A stretch of DNA of 64,000 nucleotides from Ophiobolus disseminans. Its lineage: Eukaryota; Ascomycota; Dothideomycetes; Pleosporales; Phaeosphaeriaceae. Shown in pieces: positions 52,661 to 63,258 of this stretch. Under the pieces are notes generated by a model. That model was given only the letters and a program-made list of their open reading frames with translations. It was not told where the DNA came from and did no database searches. The DNA lies in contig MU006217.1 of the NCBI GenBank assembly GCA_010093685.1, positions 1,244,067-1,308,066 of the forward strand, given 5' to 3'. Positions within the stretch are counted from its first letter, which is position 1, and the number at the start of each line of letters is the position of its first letter. The position numbers and the translations under genes were made by a program.

Positions 52661-53873
52661 TCATTCCACGTTAAGCTGTTTAAGCGACTCTTCTAGCTCT
52701 TGGTCCCACTGCTCATTGGTCTTGCCATCGAACAACTCGTCTTCTTCATCGTCGACCTGCTCATCTGTATCAGAGTCCTCTTCACCATCTTTTTCTTCGT
52801 TCTCCTCGTCGTCCCCTTCTTCGTTCTCTTCATCACTTTGCTGGTACGTCTCGTCATCCGTCTCATCCTCACCATCGCTATCCGTCTGCTCCTCCCTCGC
52901 CTCGATCTCTCTAATTCTCCCAAACTCCCCACTCTCATCAGTTTCTTTCCTGAGAACATTCAGCGCCTTCTCGACTTCCCCAAAATTTCTGCCTCAAACC
53001 TGTGATACTCGCCTCGACCCGTGCACCTCAGTGCCTCCACAAGCGACACATCATTAGCATCCTCCCACCGGTGGATTATCTCCTCAATGACCTCGACGGC
53101 TCTCCAACACATCCGCATCTTGAACCGACGGCAATTTTCCTCCTTGGCGTATCTCTTCAGTATAGCTTTGTCCCATCCCACAGGCCGTATGTTCTCGACG
53201 CCCTCTTTTTACTTATCCACATACTCTTCGTGCTTCATGCATGGCATGAAGATGCCGAATTGTGGACCACTCAGATCGACGAACCAGTTCCTTTTCCCGC
53301 TGTGCGAGTGTACCTCGACGATGGTGTGGTTTTTGTGGCTGTCATTACCTTTTCCGGTGGCGTAGCGCACTGTTGTGCCGATGGGTGTGAGGTCTACATC
53401 TAGTTCTCGGACGGAGACATCGGTATCTATAGAGACGTCAGTAAACATTGTGGGAAGATGGGTTTCGGAAAGGCTGGATTACCTTGGAGCATACGAAGCA
53501 TCAAATCTGCAAAGCAGGCCACAGCCGCTGTACATCCCATCGCGGTCTGAACCATCTTCTTCTTCATGCCACTCATGTGGACGCTCGTGTCAAACTCATA
53601 GTATCGACCCAGATTTCTGGACTTGTGGTCTAGTAGTAATGTATTGTTTTCGTGCTTGATACCAATGAGATTGAAAGGATACGTGATCTCCCTGAAGCGA
53701 AAGGATAGTTCCTGGAGAAGGGTTGACGCATGTCCAATCTGGACGCGACGTGTGCGATTGCAGAGAGTTTTATGGACGCGCCAGTGGTTCTCCTGACATG
53801 TTCGGTGACAGTAGCGGGCGGTGCAGTGGGCGCATTTGGGGCGTGCAGGCTGGGAGCAGAGTGTGCAGTTCAT
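52661..53873 (-). pseudogene. MYND zinc-finger protein gene with an in-frame TAA and a frameshift
   Basis: Exon 1 (53483-53873) codes for an N-terminal MYND finger at residues 3-38 (CTLCSQPARPKCAHC, YCHRTCQENHWRVHKTLC). After a 56-bp intron, exon 2 starts at 53426 and reads DTDVSVRELDVDLTPIG, NWFVDLSGPQFGIF, KHEEYVDK, then TAA at 53209-53211, then KEGVENIRPVGWDKAIL, MCWRAVEVIEEIIHRWEDA in the same frame. Near 52978-52985 (TTTTGGGG on the coding strand) the protein-like text shifts phase to EVEKALNVLRKETDESGEFG and a long acidic tail ending in SLKQLNVE at 52661. A 60-nt in-frame intron (GTAAAA...GAAGAG) could skip the stop, with a weak acceptor. The shift suggests a 1-nt loss in a homopolymer. 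MYND fingers bind proline-rich partner proteins; the role here is unknown. Confidence 0.6.
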
Positions 53874-54225
53874 AAGATGGTCTTAGCAATAACTGAGAGT
53901 AGCGATGCGCCGGGTGTTAATATACTGCTCCAATGTTTGCATAGTCATTTGGTAAAACCTGCACACAAAGTGGACAAATGATAAATGGGGCCAGTGAGCA
54001 GGTGTTACTGTCTCGAGATGATTGCTATGGAACGCGAATGGTGTCCGGGTGACCGCAGCCTTCCTAGGAGCGTGTATAGATATTTGCAGTCAAACATACA
54101 TAGCAATCCTCTCCATTTCCTGGCACCAATCCTATCCGTGTCGGAAGCTTGCGTAAAATCTACTGCTTCTTGACTCCTGGCGCCTTGTAGCTGAACACTA
54201 TGACCACTAAACGGATGAAAAAAGA
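53874..54225. other. Gene-free spacer
   Basis: 352 bp between the start of the MYND gene and the stop of the peroxygenase gene, both on the minus strand. It holds the MYND promoter; nothing else seen. Confidence 0.55.
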
Positions 54226-55620
54226 TCAGTTGCTTGAAGGGTTACATTGTGGCGACCTCGGATCGTTCCGGAAGTAGATCTTGTTGTACACATTGTTGCC
54301 AGTGTTCGCATCTGATGGTACTCTTGGTGGTGTTTGAGGTCCACCTTCACGCGTCGACTGCGGAAACAAAAGGTTGGGCGAGAGCACGCTGTCAGGACAT
54401 CCTAGCGCAGTCTTGCTGAGTATAGGGTCTAGCACACTCAATGCCCAGGCGGCGGCTTTCGAGGTCTGCTCAAGTGCTCCACCAAGAATGAGAGGGGTGA
54501 CAGAGTTGATACCCTGATAGATATCGCACAGGACTGTCTGCACACTCAGGTTCGGCGTGCCAATCTGAGGAACACCGGGAACAACGATGTTGCGGGGGTA
54601 AATCAGAGTAAATCCCTCAGTGAGACCTTGAACTGCACCGTAGGGCGTGGCGCGGCGGTACCAATTCTCTGGCCACCTCTCAGGAACGTACTTGAATTCC
54701 CCGCTTGACTGATCGTACTCGGCCCCGATAATGCTCATGATGCTCTTGTAGTTGGCGACGCCACCGGCACCGTATGTGCCATTCGAGAAGAACGCAGGAT
54801 AGAAGTTGAAGGCAACCACAGAAACGATCTGAGGGAACGGGAAGTAATAGAGAAAAGGGTTGTTCGCCTTGGAGAAATCGGCGTGTTTCGCGTAGTGCTT
54901 TGCCATGACATCAAACGAAAACTCCTTCTTTGGATCGTCTTTGGCAAAGTTGACCATCTGCTTCACAAGGCGCGATGAGAGATGGTGGTTGTCACCGCAA
55001 CCGTTGTAGTAGTCTAAGCGTTGTTAGCACGAGAAGAGTTGCAAAGAAGAAGAAGACTTGCCCTCGCGATTGGGTGAGATATCAGCCTCAACCGTTGAAT
55101 GACGATTCAAGCCACCAATTCCGTTCTTGCCGGAACCCAGATAGAACGACAAACCATCGATGTCCCCGCTACTCAAAATGGCAAAGACGGTCAAGATTGT
55201 TGAAAGGTCCGTCCCCATGTTGAACCCACGTGCAGTGGCTTCAATCACTTGGCCCTGGTTGACATAGCCGTTGCGAGGAAGGTATCCATGATTGGCAAGG
55301 AGGTTAAGAGCAGGACAAGGACCGCGAGAGTCGCCAGAGCCTGGTGCGCGGAATTCGAAATTGGGTTCCGGACGTAGGTTGCTTTTTACCACGATGGCCT
55401 GACCAACCGAGTTGAGCAAACCAGAGATCGTGTTACCGAGCGCACCAAGCAGGGTGCCAACGGGGTTCAAGATTTGAGGCTCAGCTTCCCGCTTCTGGAG
55501 TTGCTCACGCTCAATCTCGGCTCGAAGGTAGGCCTCCATTTGCGAGCGTGAACCAGCCATGCCCGGGAAGGCGGTGGCCATAGCTGGTAAAGCCAAAAGA
55601 GTCCATTGTGAAAACTTCAT
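54226..55620 (-). CDS. Secreted heme-thiolate peroxidase (unspecific peroxygenase / chloroperoxidase family)
   Basis: Exons 55062-55620 and 54226-55013 give 448 residues. The intron (55014-55061, 48 bp) has a GC donor (GCAAGT), a CTAAC branch site and a CTTAG acceptor. The signal peptide is MKFSQWTLLALPAMATAFP. The heme-ligand Cys 102 lies in GPCPALNLLANHGYLPRNG, the PCP motif of the family; the distal acid-base set matches EHD type (His 174, Glu 178, Asp 180 in RHSTVEADIS). After the splice come DYYNGCGDNHHLSSRL and FYPAFFSNGTYGAGGV. These extracellular enzymes use H2O2 to insert oxygen into alkanes and aromatics or to halogenate. The product is secreted and probably glycosylated. An upstream in-frame TTG is not used. 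Confidence 0.9.
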
Positions 55621-57982
55621 TACGACTGTAAAAGACTTGTGCAATGAAGAAGCGCGGTGTGAAGAAAATGAGCTGATTAGTGAACAATAACAAACATGGA
55701 CAACGAGAAGGAGCTTTATACTAGTGATCTCCTCAGCATTCTTGCAGGAAGTTTAGGTGCCACATCCTGGAAGTCTTGACTCTAGGATCGCCCGATGAAA
55801 GAAAGATCTGCACAGCCGTCGCCAAATGAGATGCTGCTAGGAGAATGGTGCAGATGAAGGCCGTGCAGCCGGGGATCTACTTCATGATCACCAGCCAGGA
55901 TGATGTAGCAATTGCTCAACAACGGCCCAACAATGAGAAATGTGCGAGTGATATCAAATCAAGTTGCCGTAATCACCATGTCCCGTACTTGAATGTAATT
56001 GTACACTTCGGGTCTACTGCGACTGTATTCAGAAACGTACCTAGGTAACCATGCTGCCTCCAGGGTGGTATCTCCGAAGCTTGGCAATGTTAGCACTATG
56101 ATGACAGCGGAAGCGCTCCTATTGGGTTATCTGAGGTCCGAGATATGAGGCTTGGAGTTAATGAGATAAAGTTTCCCATCAGATACGCTAAATTAACTCA
56201 TGTCCGGTCGCTAAAGAACCGCTAGTTCTGCATAGCGCTCACGGAAGTTATTACATCCGTGGGAAATTCTGTGACCAATTTCTAGGGGTAGAAACAAGCA
56301 TTGTGTGTGTACGTCATTTGGCCTACAAGTAACACATCAGCGATCAAATTTGATATTGACAGCACACGGAGAGAGATGGACGAAGGTGTTTGTTGGAGTA
56401 CCTGCATAGGAACCCTTGCAAGTCCCGCCTCCTTCCACTGAGAAGATTCAGTTTGGACGAAACGAAGTTCTTGCTGCCAAAGCCCGCTGTGATGATGGTC
56501 CTGTATTCGAAGCGCCATATTTCTTTGTTCTCGATCGGCATTGCTCGGAAATATTGCATCTGCAGGCTGATGTCACATTTGACAATTGCACCTCGGTAGA
56601 AATGCAGGTGGCGCATGCAGCCAGTGGGTTCCCCTACACTGCACATGGCATTCTAGGGGAACGGGATGAGTGCTAAACATGGGAAAGTTCAAAACAAGAT
56701 GCGCTAAAAATGGAAGCGATTGAATTGGCACGCGGGCCGAAAATTGAGATCTGCAACGCTGCACCTAGGTATATTAGTACCGTAGATCGCACTTCCCCAT
56801 CAACAGGCACCCGGAGGTAGATGCCGCTTGGTTGAATGAGAGCTTGGTTCTTGAAATGGACGTCTATGCAGCCCGCGAGAGGTTACGATCTGCGAGCTTG
56901 CTGAATCACGCAGGTGCGCTTGTGCCAACCCCACATCATGGTGGCGCTCTTAGTTCTGACCGCGCACAAAAAGGGGGAAGACCCAAGCCACGAAACTGCA
57001 CAGTCGCCGGACTAAGTCTCTAGGTACTTGGAATGCAGCAATATTGTCGACTTCATCGGGAGCGATGCGATGATTCGGAAGCAGCGAACACACATGCTGT
57101 CACGGATTCGGAGCCGAACCAACCAGAGGTAGCCTGCCATGCAGCTTGGGATCTGGAAATGTCTTGAGGTACAATATTCTTGACAATGACAAAATATGCA
57201 TTGTGAGCAACCAAGCCTTCGAAGTACGGACAACGAATCCTCGGGGTGACGGCTTTCCTACCAGACTGTTTGTGAAAGAGACGGCTCGCCTATTATCTGC
57301 TAGGAAGTTCAGTGAAGAGATTGGAATCATGCTCTGCCAACACTAAGAAACTGGCACAAAGTACCCGGGTAGGCATTTTGTGTGTGGTATCAAGTCTACG
57401 CACACTACCACAACTCTTACCTAGGTACCATTTCTCTACGCACACTACCATAACTCTTACCTAGGTACCGTTTCTTCCAAGCGTGGCGTTGGTTCCCAAC
57501 ACCACAAGCTAGATTTTCCGTTCAAATGATGCTGACTGATGTCGTCGTGGGTGAGTTGTAATCGCTGAATCTAGCAAGTGTCTTAGATACCACTACTTCT
57601 ACGTGCTTGCTCGAGGCCATTGTTCTTGCCCAAGGTGAAAGCGACATCGTGTTTCGTTTTTGTCGACGTTTGAGTGGCGATGGTTGCAGGAACGCTCAAA
57701 GGCACCATAGCTAGTACAGATATGGGAGGGTTAAAGGGGAAGTCGAACAACCGAAAAGGAGAAGCGCAGTGAATAAAATCTTTACACATCTACGTGCCTT
57801 CGGTACCATAGCTTTACTCAAATTGGGCCGCGGTGAGAGTGAGAAGTCCTGGTGACGATCGTCATTCACTGTGAATTACAGGCCTCTCACTTACTAAAAC
57901 TAGTTCCTGTTGCCTCATTAAAATACTAAACTACTGCAAACCTCCTGAGGTCAACTCAACTACCTCACTCAGATCTCGAGAA
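55621..57982. other. 2.4-kb region without a convincing gene
   Basis: AT-rich spacer between the peroxygenase and the RING gene. Plus-strand frames at 56416-56676 and 57146-57346 read slightly protein-like but have no partner exons or motifs. Four of the five ACCTAGGT palindromes of the window lie here (56039, 56763, 57419, 57459), the last two in the tandem duplication listed below. Confidence 0.45.
57395..57474 (+). repeat. 40-bp tandem duplication
   Basis: Units 57395-57434 and 57435-57474 differ at only two of 40 positions. Each starts tctacgcacactacca and contains the palindrome ACCTAGGT. The low divergence points to a recent duplication. Confidence 0.9.
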
Positions 57983-59461
57983 ATGCAACCAACTAACACT
58001 GTCCCCGTCGCCGGTTGCCAAAGTTTCCTGGAGTCGTGTATTACATCTCTGATGGGCCATTACGAAAAAAACATTGCGTTCCTGCGCGCATACAATTACA
58101 TCTTGATCAACCGTTTACTACACGAGTATTCGAGTTCCACTGACGCTCGACCGTCATCTGAATGGAAGGAAGCCGCCTCATACGAATGGCGCGCTTTCGT
58201 GGATAGTCTAGTTCCAGATTCCGTAGCAAGCATTCTACCGACCTCTGAGGCGATACGGACCGAAAGTTTAGCTTTCTTGCATGCTTATCGCGGGCCAATC
58301 CTTGAGCAACAAGACTACGATTGGTTCCTTGCGACGGACATTGAGTGGTTTGGCCTATCCCTTAACAGAACGACTGTACTAGTCTTCCAGGAGCTCCGAA
58401 CTATTACATTGGCCGCACAATGGATCGATGTGGTTCTTGCCAACCGGCCAATCTATGTCGACATGCCAGGAAATTTGAACGAGCAGCTCGGCGCTCGCGA
58501 GCAAGCTACTCTCAACATATTCATCGATCTCCACAGAACCATCGCGGCCCTGCAACTAGACCCCATTGCTTTGTGCGATGTTGTTGATCTTTTTGGGCCT
58601 ATTGTGTTGTCCGCAGCAAACTACGCGTGGTCACTCAACACTAGTCTCATGGAAGAGTCAATAGATCATGACGTTGAGGCAATAGTCAAAAGTCATCGTG
58701 CAATGATCTTAGATCCTCTATCTGAGATTCCTCTCCGTGTAAGACAACAAATGGCTCAAGTCAATATCCGTGGCACATTTAGGCTTTTGCTACATGATGC
58801 CGTCGAGCTAGCGAATAACTCCTCCCCATTGTCAGAGCTACACTGGCGTCTATTCCAGAAGTTCGTCAACGGGCTATACGAGTCTGCCAGTGCGTATAAT
58901 TGCGTTGACCATGTTCGAGAAGCGCTAGTGCGCAACGGATTGGACGAGTTCTTCGACACCACAGCGCTCCCCGTTCTAGGTTGGACGTGCCAAGCGTTTG
59001 AGGACATCCTTGAGCCAGAGGATGCAGGTGACGATGATATCAATTACGACGACCTGCCCCATGAGTATTTCGAGCCATCAGGGCCAGACATGAGAGTTGA
59101 GCACCACGCTATTGCCGTCACCATGGCCTCCGTTCTTTCCGAACAAGATTGCTCGATCTGTCGCGACATGCTTAATATATACGAGACATCTCGCGAAGAA
59201 GTGCCCGTTAAGGTCGAATGTGCGCACTGCTTTCATTACGGATGTCTCACTACTCTGATCAATGGGATCGCGAACTACTCGAATTCTTGCCCGAATTGTA
59301 GGAAGGTCATATGTCCGTCACGCAAAAAGTGTTTGAAGGACACTTACAAGTTTTACGAGCGGCTTGCACCGCTTCCCGAGGAAACAGAGACGATGGTGGA
59401 GGTGAAGAGGGACCCGCTTCTTTGCGACAAGGAGGGGGATGTTGTAATGACAGATAACTAG
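57983..59461 (+). CDS. RING-finger protein, putative E3 ubiquitin ligase
   Basis: A single exon of 492 residues. Residues 1-370 are helical and acidic with no known domain. The RING occupies about 390-439: CSIC, then CAHCFHYGC, then CPNC, a C3H2C3-like arrangement with an extended first loop. The tail is short and acidic and ends VVMTDN. RING proteins recruit E2-ubiquitin; the substrate is unknown. Genes of this layout (long unique N-terminus plus C-terminal RING) are numerous and fast-evolving in dothideomycetes, as I recall. No membrane segment or signal is visible. The ATG is the first in frame and is preceded by a gene-free stretch. Confidence 0.75.
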   Translation: MQPTNTVPVAGCQSFLESCITSLMGHYEKNIAFLRAYNYILINRLLHEYSSSTDARPSSEWKEAASYEWRAFVDSLVPDSVASILPTSEAIRTESLAFLHAYRGPILEQQDYDWFLATDIEWFGLSLNRTTVLVFQELRTITLAAQWIDVVLANRPIYVDMPGNLNEQLGAREQATLNIFIDLHRTIAALQLDPIALCDVVDLFGPIVLSAANYAWSLNTSLMEESIDHDVEAIVKSHRAMILDPLSEIPLRVRQQMAQVNIRGTFRLLLHDAVELANNSSPLSELHWRLFQKFVNGLYESASAYNCVDHVREALVRNGLDEFFDTTALPVLGWTCQAFEDILEPEDAGDDDINYDDLPHEYFEPSGPDMRVEHHAIAVTMASVLSEQDCSICRDMLNIYETSREEVPVKVECAHCFHYGCLTTLINGIANYSNSCPNCRKVICPSRKKCLKDTYKFYERLAPLPEETETMVEVKRDPLLCDKEGDVVMTDN

Positions 59462-60329
59462 TTGATAGAAAGAGGGCTTTCTTTCCGTAGCGCCGGGAGA
59501 GGATTTGTTAAATGTTCGGAGTAAGCATTTCAGGGCTCATATTGGCTACTGTTTCCATTCAAAATACTACAGGTTCTAAAATTATTGTTGTTGAAGCTTC
59601 CACAGCAAATTGAGTAGAAGCCAGTCCCACACGCTACTAAAGGAGCAACTGAAGCTACATTGAACACGTCGTTGGGTAAAGTAACGATGTTGTATTCCAC
59701 ACCCTGTGCAGTAACAGCTTACAAGAGAACAGGATGGTAAATCTGAAGTACGGCACTACGCGGGGATTGGTCAATGCCAAAGGCGCAATTTAGTGATTAT
59801 CGGCTATTGGCATCCCAAGACGTGCTAACCTTGGGGTATCGGTACGGATAGTTGGAGATGCTGTAAAGGTATTGTCAATGTCGAGGTGGGATGAAATGTA
59901 CCACGCAAGGATCGAGCACACCTGCAAACGACATTAGAACATATGCTAGACTACATATAGACTAGCGCTTCCGATTACGCCACATCCACAGCTCAACGAC
60001 TGCTACTCGATGGTCGCCACAACAACATCGCTATGCACGTTGAAATTCCAAAGCGCGCGATATGCGTTGTGGGTGTGCCAACCCCCAGGTGCTGCATTTT
60101 ATTATTACAGCATGTGAAGCCCCTTTGGGTAGCTATATGTCGCTGAACTTCTCACTGCACTGTAAAACATCACTTTCATCTCATCGCAATTTTAAAATGA
60201 CTTCGCCTTTCATCTGTATCACTAGTGCCCCTCCATACACGTGCTCTAGACCTATCACGTTGCTTAAACTTCCGCAGCAACCTTTCGACTCAACTTCATG
60301 CTCATCAACTCGCAAGCCCAATCACGACA
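59462..60329. other. Gene-free spacer
   Basis: 868 bp between the RING gene and the next gene. The reading frame of the next gene stays open to 60225 but without an ATG. No repeats or RNA genes noticed. Confidence 0.5.
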
Positions 60330-61139
60330 ATGCAGCCATATCCTCCCGTCACGCCTAAGGCGAAGCGAACGTACAAACCGCGAAAGCGCCACTCGACTAC
60401 ACCAGAAGCTTCAAGCCGTCAGGGAACGGCACTTCTCAAACAAGTACAGTACCGCTCCTACCAGCGCAACATATCAATCTACCACTTTCGGGCGAAGTAT
60501 CTCTCAGTGGCAGAGTTCTGTAGCCTCTTGAGGCGGGACAAGCACGGCTATATTGACTGCTTGATCGGCACTGACACACTAGCCAAAATCTCCATGCCAG
60601 AGGGCGACAAGACACCTCGCCATTGCATCGAAACCGCCTACGTCCCCAACATCTTCACCCAACACGGCCAGCGCTCCACCGGCTCCGCTCTCGGCTTCCG
60701 CGTCGGCCACAAAGTCATCGAATGGGTGTGTTTCGACCGACCTGTAGACGTCTCCATCCTCAATTCCTGGATTGCCACCGTGACACCCGACTGCCTAAAA
60801 GTGCAGGCGCTCAACGTTGCGCCCGCCGATGACCCGCGCAGGCTGTTCGATCTCGTCGGTACTATGCCGAAGGGTATACAGGAGCGTAGAGTTCGCGGCG
60901 CAAACTACGAGCACAAGCAGTGGCACACCTCGCTGTGGGGCGCGAAACTTCGTCGTATGACGCTGAAGTTGACGTGGAAGAGTATGGCGGCCCAGATGAT
61001 GGAATACCATGCGGAAGAGCGAGAAAAGGCTAAAGCGCTTGCTCAGGCTGAGGCGCTGCGCCTGCCGAGGCAAGAGGATATCGAGGAGGAGTATCGCGAT
61101 GAAGAGCTGGACGTCGAGATGGTTGGAGGCTACCTCTAA
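60330..61139 (+). CDS. Unknown basic protein of 269 residues
   Basis: A single exon from the ATG at 60330. The N-terminus is basic (KAKRTYKPRKRHS). The middle reads HFRAKYLSVAEFCSLLRR, YIDCLIGTDTLAKISMP, VPNIFTQHGQRSTGSALGF and VIEWVCFDRPVDVSILNSW. The C-terminus is helical and acidic (EEREKAKALAQAEALRLP, EEEYRDEELDVEMV). I do not recognise the family. The Arg/Lys-rich start with Pro could be a nuclear localisation signal. Frames in other phases cover the same stretch because of GC content, but only this one is protein-like over its whole length. A 5' exon upstream cannot be excluded. Confidence 0.55.
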   Translation: MQPYPPVTPKAKRTYKPRKRHSTTPEASSRQGTALLKQVQYRSYQRNISIYHFRAKYLSVAEFCSLLRRDKHGYIDCLIGTDTLAKISMPEGDKTPRHCIETAYVPNIFTQHGQRSTGSALGFRVGHKVIEWVCFDRPVDVSILNSWIATVTPDCLKVQALNVAPADDPRRLFDLVGTMPKGIQERRVRGANYEHKQWHTSLWGAKLRRMTLKLTWKSMAAQMMEYHAEEREKAKALAQAEALRLPRQEDIEEEYRDEELDVEMVGGYL

Positions 61140-61169
61140 GCGGCATTGATTTACGTATAGGCCGCTCGC

Positions 61170-61385
61170 AGCGTTGGATTGAATATGGACCTAACAGATC
61201 ACAGGCGTTCTAGTTCGGCGGATCGCACTCTCACTTTCGGATCAGAACGTCGAGCACACTCTCACCAAACTTAAGTATGGACCGCTCACAACAGGTTCGC
61301 AGGAGGAGCTGACACATTACAGTTATCCCAGTCCAGCGGATCGTCACCTCAACTTCGGAGCATTACGTCGAGCACACTCGAGCTG
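61170..61385 (+). repeat. Two-copy imperfect direct repeat
   Basis: Copies at about 61180-61265 and 61270-61380 share atatggacc / gtatggaccgctcac, then cggcggatcgcac / cagcggatcgtcac, acttcgga and acgtcgagcacactc. It lies in the non-coding spacer 61140-61791 and has no transposon-like ends. Confidence 0.7.
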
Positions 61386-61496
61386 TCGCATGGGATTAAC
61401 GCATAAAGTAAGTTCCTAGCGAAATTGTTTGAGCCACCGTGCGCGTTTGCCACCGCGCGCGGTTGTCTGTTTTTTTTAATGCGTTTCGTTGGAGCT

Positions 61497-61616
61497 GGGA
61501 AGGAAAGGTGTGGATGTTCCAGGACGGAAAGGAGTGCTGGTCTGTGGACGGAGAGATGTGAAGGTCTAGGAATGGAGAGATGTGAACGCGCAAGGACGGA
61601 GATGTTGAAAACGGAA
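61497..61616 (+). repeat. 24-bp minisatellite, five imperfect units
   Basis: Five units of 24 bp (starting 61497, 61521, 61545, 61569, 61593) share the core a-cggagagatgtgaa-g. One phase stays open across them and would code an eight-residue periodic peptide (xTERCEGL-like), but there is no sign that it is translated. Confidence 0.8.
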
Positions 61617-61791
61617 ACATTGGGTGGCTGCACGATCAGGATCAGGGCACCGGTGCCTTATGGTACGTAATACATTAATGTCTACTACTACAACATTGTG
61701 CTTTTTAATCGTCGAATATTGTCATCAGCGTCATATTCATCAGTCACGCCTCGAAGTGCATCTGCAACATTAGGCTCGCTGTGTTTAGGTC

Positions 61792-63258
61792 CTATCCCTT
61801 GAGACCAATCTCCACCGCGGTGAGGATGAACTCCATAAACCCAGCATTGGTGTCGAGGATGTTCTGCACATATTCCTCAGCTGTGGGGTAAAAGTTCGTT
61901 GGGTAGCCAAACTCCAAGGTGTATCCATAAACCTTGTTGACCGTCTTATTCTTATGCCACCGCGAGAAAGTCCAATCGTCGCTTGCACCTGATGTGGGGT
62001 AAAGGCCTACAGCTTGTTGCGGAACATATGCGCGGCCCCCGGTGGCATTCATAGCGGCGGTGGTAGCGTTAGCCTGGATACGGATATTGTCCCAGTCCTC
62101 TTGGTCGATAAACTCCTGGTACACCTCGTCCTGAACGATACCACGCTTGCCGTCGTATGCGGGGTTATACAGATTCTGCTTTGGGTCGTGCGATTGGTCG
62201 TCGTCATCACCCCAGGAGTAGAGGAGTGTGCCGGCAGCAGAGTGCACGTCGATGTACCAGCGGATGTTCTTCCACTCGTCGTAGACCCATGCAATGTTTT
62301 GAGTTTCGGGCTCAGAGAAAGGGCCAGTACCGTAGAAAGCCTGGGAAGAGGGATTCGTGGATGCGGGCTCGACAGTAGGGTCGAAGTACTTTGTGAAATT
62401 CCACATGAAATCAAAGTTGCGATTCAGATCAACACCGACGGACAGGGGCTGGCCAGGCGTCGAACTCGCCGGGTTACGGTTCTTGCGCCACAGGTTGCTG
62501 TTTGCTTGATCATGGCGAACACCGTCAGGGTTGGTCATGGGGATGAAGACGATTCCAGCACCAAGCGCGGTCTTCACCTGGCTGTTGGTGTAGGTCTTGT
62601 TGCCGTACGTAAGCCCTTTACGATGCTCGTTCGCATAGAGTAGATCGGAGATGAAGTAGATAAGATTATCGGGTCCTCCACGCTCGCGTGCATGTATACC
62701 ACTCGTGAAGTAGATATATTGCTTGTCCTTTTTCTTCTTCTCGGCCTTGTTGGCTACACCGCCGACAACGGTGTTGCCTTCAAATGTCTTGTGTGGCGCG
62801 CTAAATAGCTCCAGTCCATACTCTTTCTCGAGTCCCTTCATTGCGGTGTAGACTTCATCCGCGTTCAGAATACCAGCGCTTTGATACGCGGCGTACTCGC
62901 TGGGCTTTTGGGTACCAAGGCCACGGGGCGCAACTTTCCCGCCCTTGAATCTGTCACCCTTTCCGATAGGAGCAGTGACGGTTTGACGCTTGTTCAGGTT
63001 GTCGAGAGTCTCGATACGGACGACCGACGAATCCAGGCTCCTCTTCAGGTCCCGGAGTTCGTGCTCGGAGATGATGGCGTGTAGCTTGTGCTCGTTGCCA
63101 GACTTCATAACAGTGGGTTTGCAGCCATAGTCGATCTCGCTGTTCTTCGAGATGAAGTCAAAAAGCTGATTTTTCTCCTTCGCAAAAAACGCAACGCTCA
63201 AGACATCGGATGCGAGAGCAGCGCCGGGTAGAAGACCGAGGAGCACGGAGACCTTCAT
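61792..63258 (-). CDS. Secreted zinc carboxypeptidase, peptidase family M14
   Basis: A single exon of 488 residues. A signal peptide (MKVSVLLGLLPGAALAS) is followed by a propeptide with the activation-domain look (SEHELRDLKRSLDSSVVRIE) and a KR site at about residue 90. The catalytic domain has zinc ligands His 189 and Glu 192 in SGIHARE and His 339 in DVHSAAG, and the catalytic Glu 449 in TLEFGYP. DLNRNFDFMWNF supplies the Arg that binds the substrate carboxylate. It would trim C-terminal residues from peptides outside the cell. The type (A-like, hydrophobic residues preferred) is likely but not proven. The length and motifs are complete. Confidence 0.92.
   Translation of the reverse strand: MKVSVLLGLLPGAALASDVLSVAFFAKEKNQLFDFISKNSEIDYGCKPTVMKSGNEHKLHAIISEHELRDLKRSLDSSVVRIETLDNLNKRQTVTAPIGKGDRFKGGKVAPRGLGTQKPSEYAAYQSAGILNADEVYTAMKGLEKEYGLELFSAPHKTFEGNTVVGGVANKAEKKKKDKQYIYFTSGIHARERGGPDNLIYFISDLLYANEHRKGLTYGNKTYTNSQVKTALGAGIVFIPMTNPDGVRHDQANSNLWRKNRNPASSTPGQPLSVGVDLNRNFDFMWNFTKYFDPTVEPASTNPSSQAFYGTGPFSEPETQNIAWVYDEWKNIRWYIDVHSAAGTLLYSWGDDDDQSHDPKQNLYNPAYDGKRGIVQDEVYQEFIDQEDWDNIRIQANATTAAMNATGGRAYVPQQAVGLYPTSGASDDWTFSRWHKNKTVNKVYGYTLEFGYPTNFYPTAEEYVQNILDTNAGFMEFILTAVEIGLKG

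Noticed and set aside
56416..57346. Plus-strand frames with weak protein-like text (EKIQFGRNEVLAAKAR; NQAFEVRTTNPRGDGF)
   Set aside because: Short, no joining exons, no motifs and no repeated structure; too weak to call even as relics.
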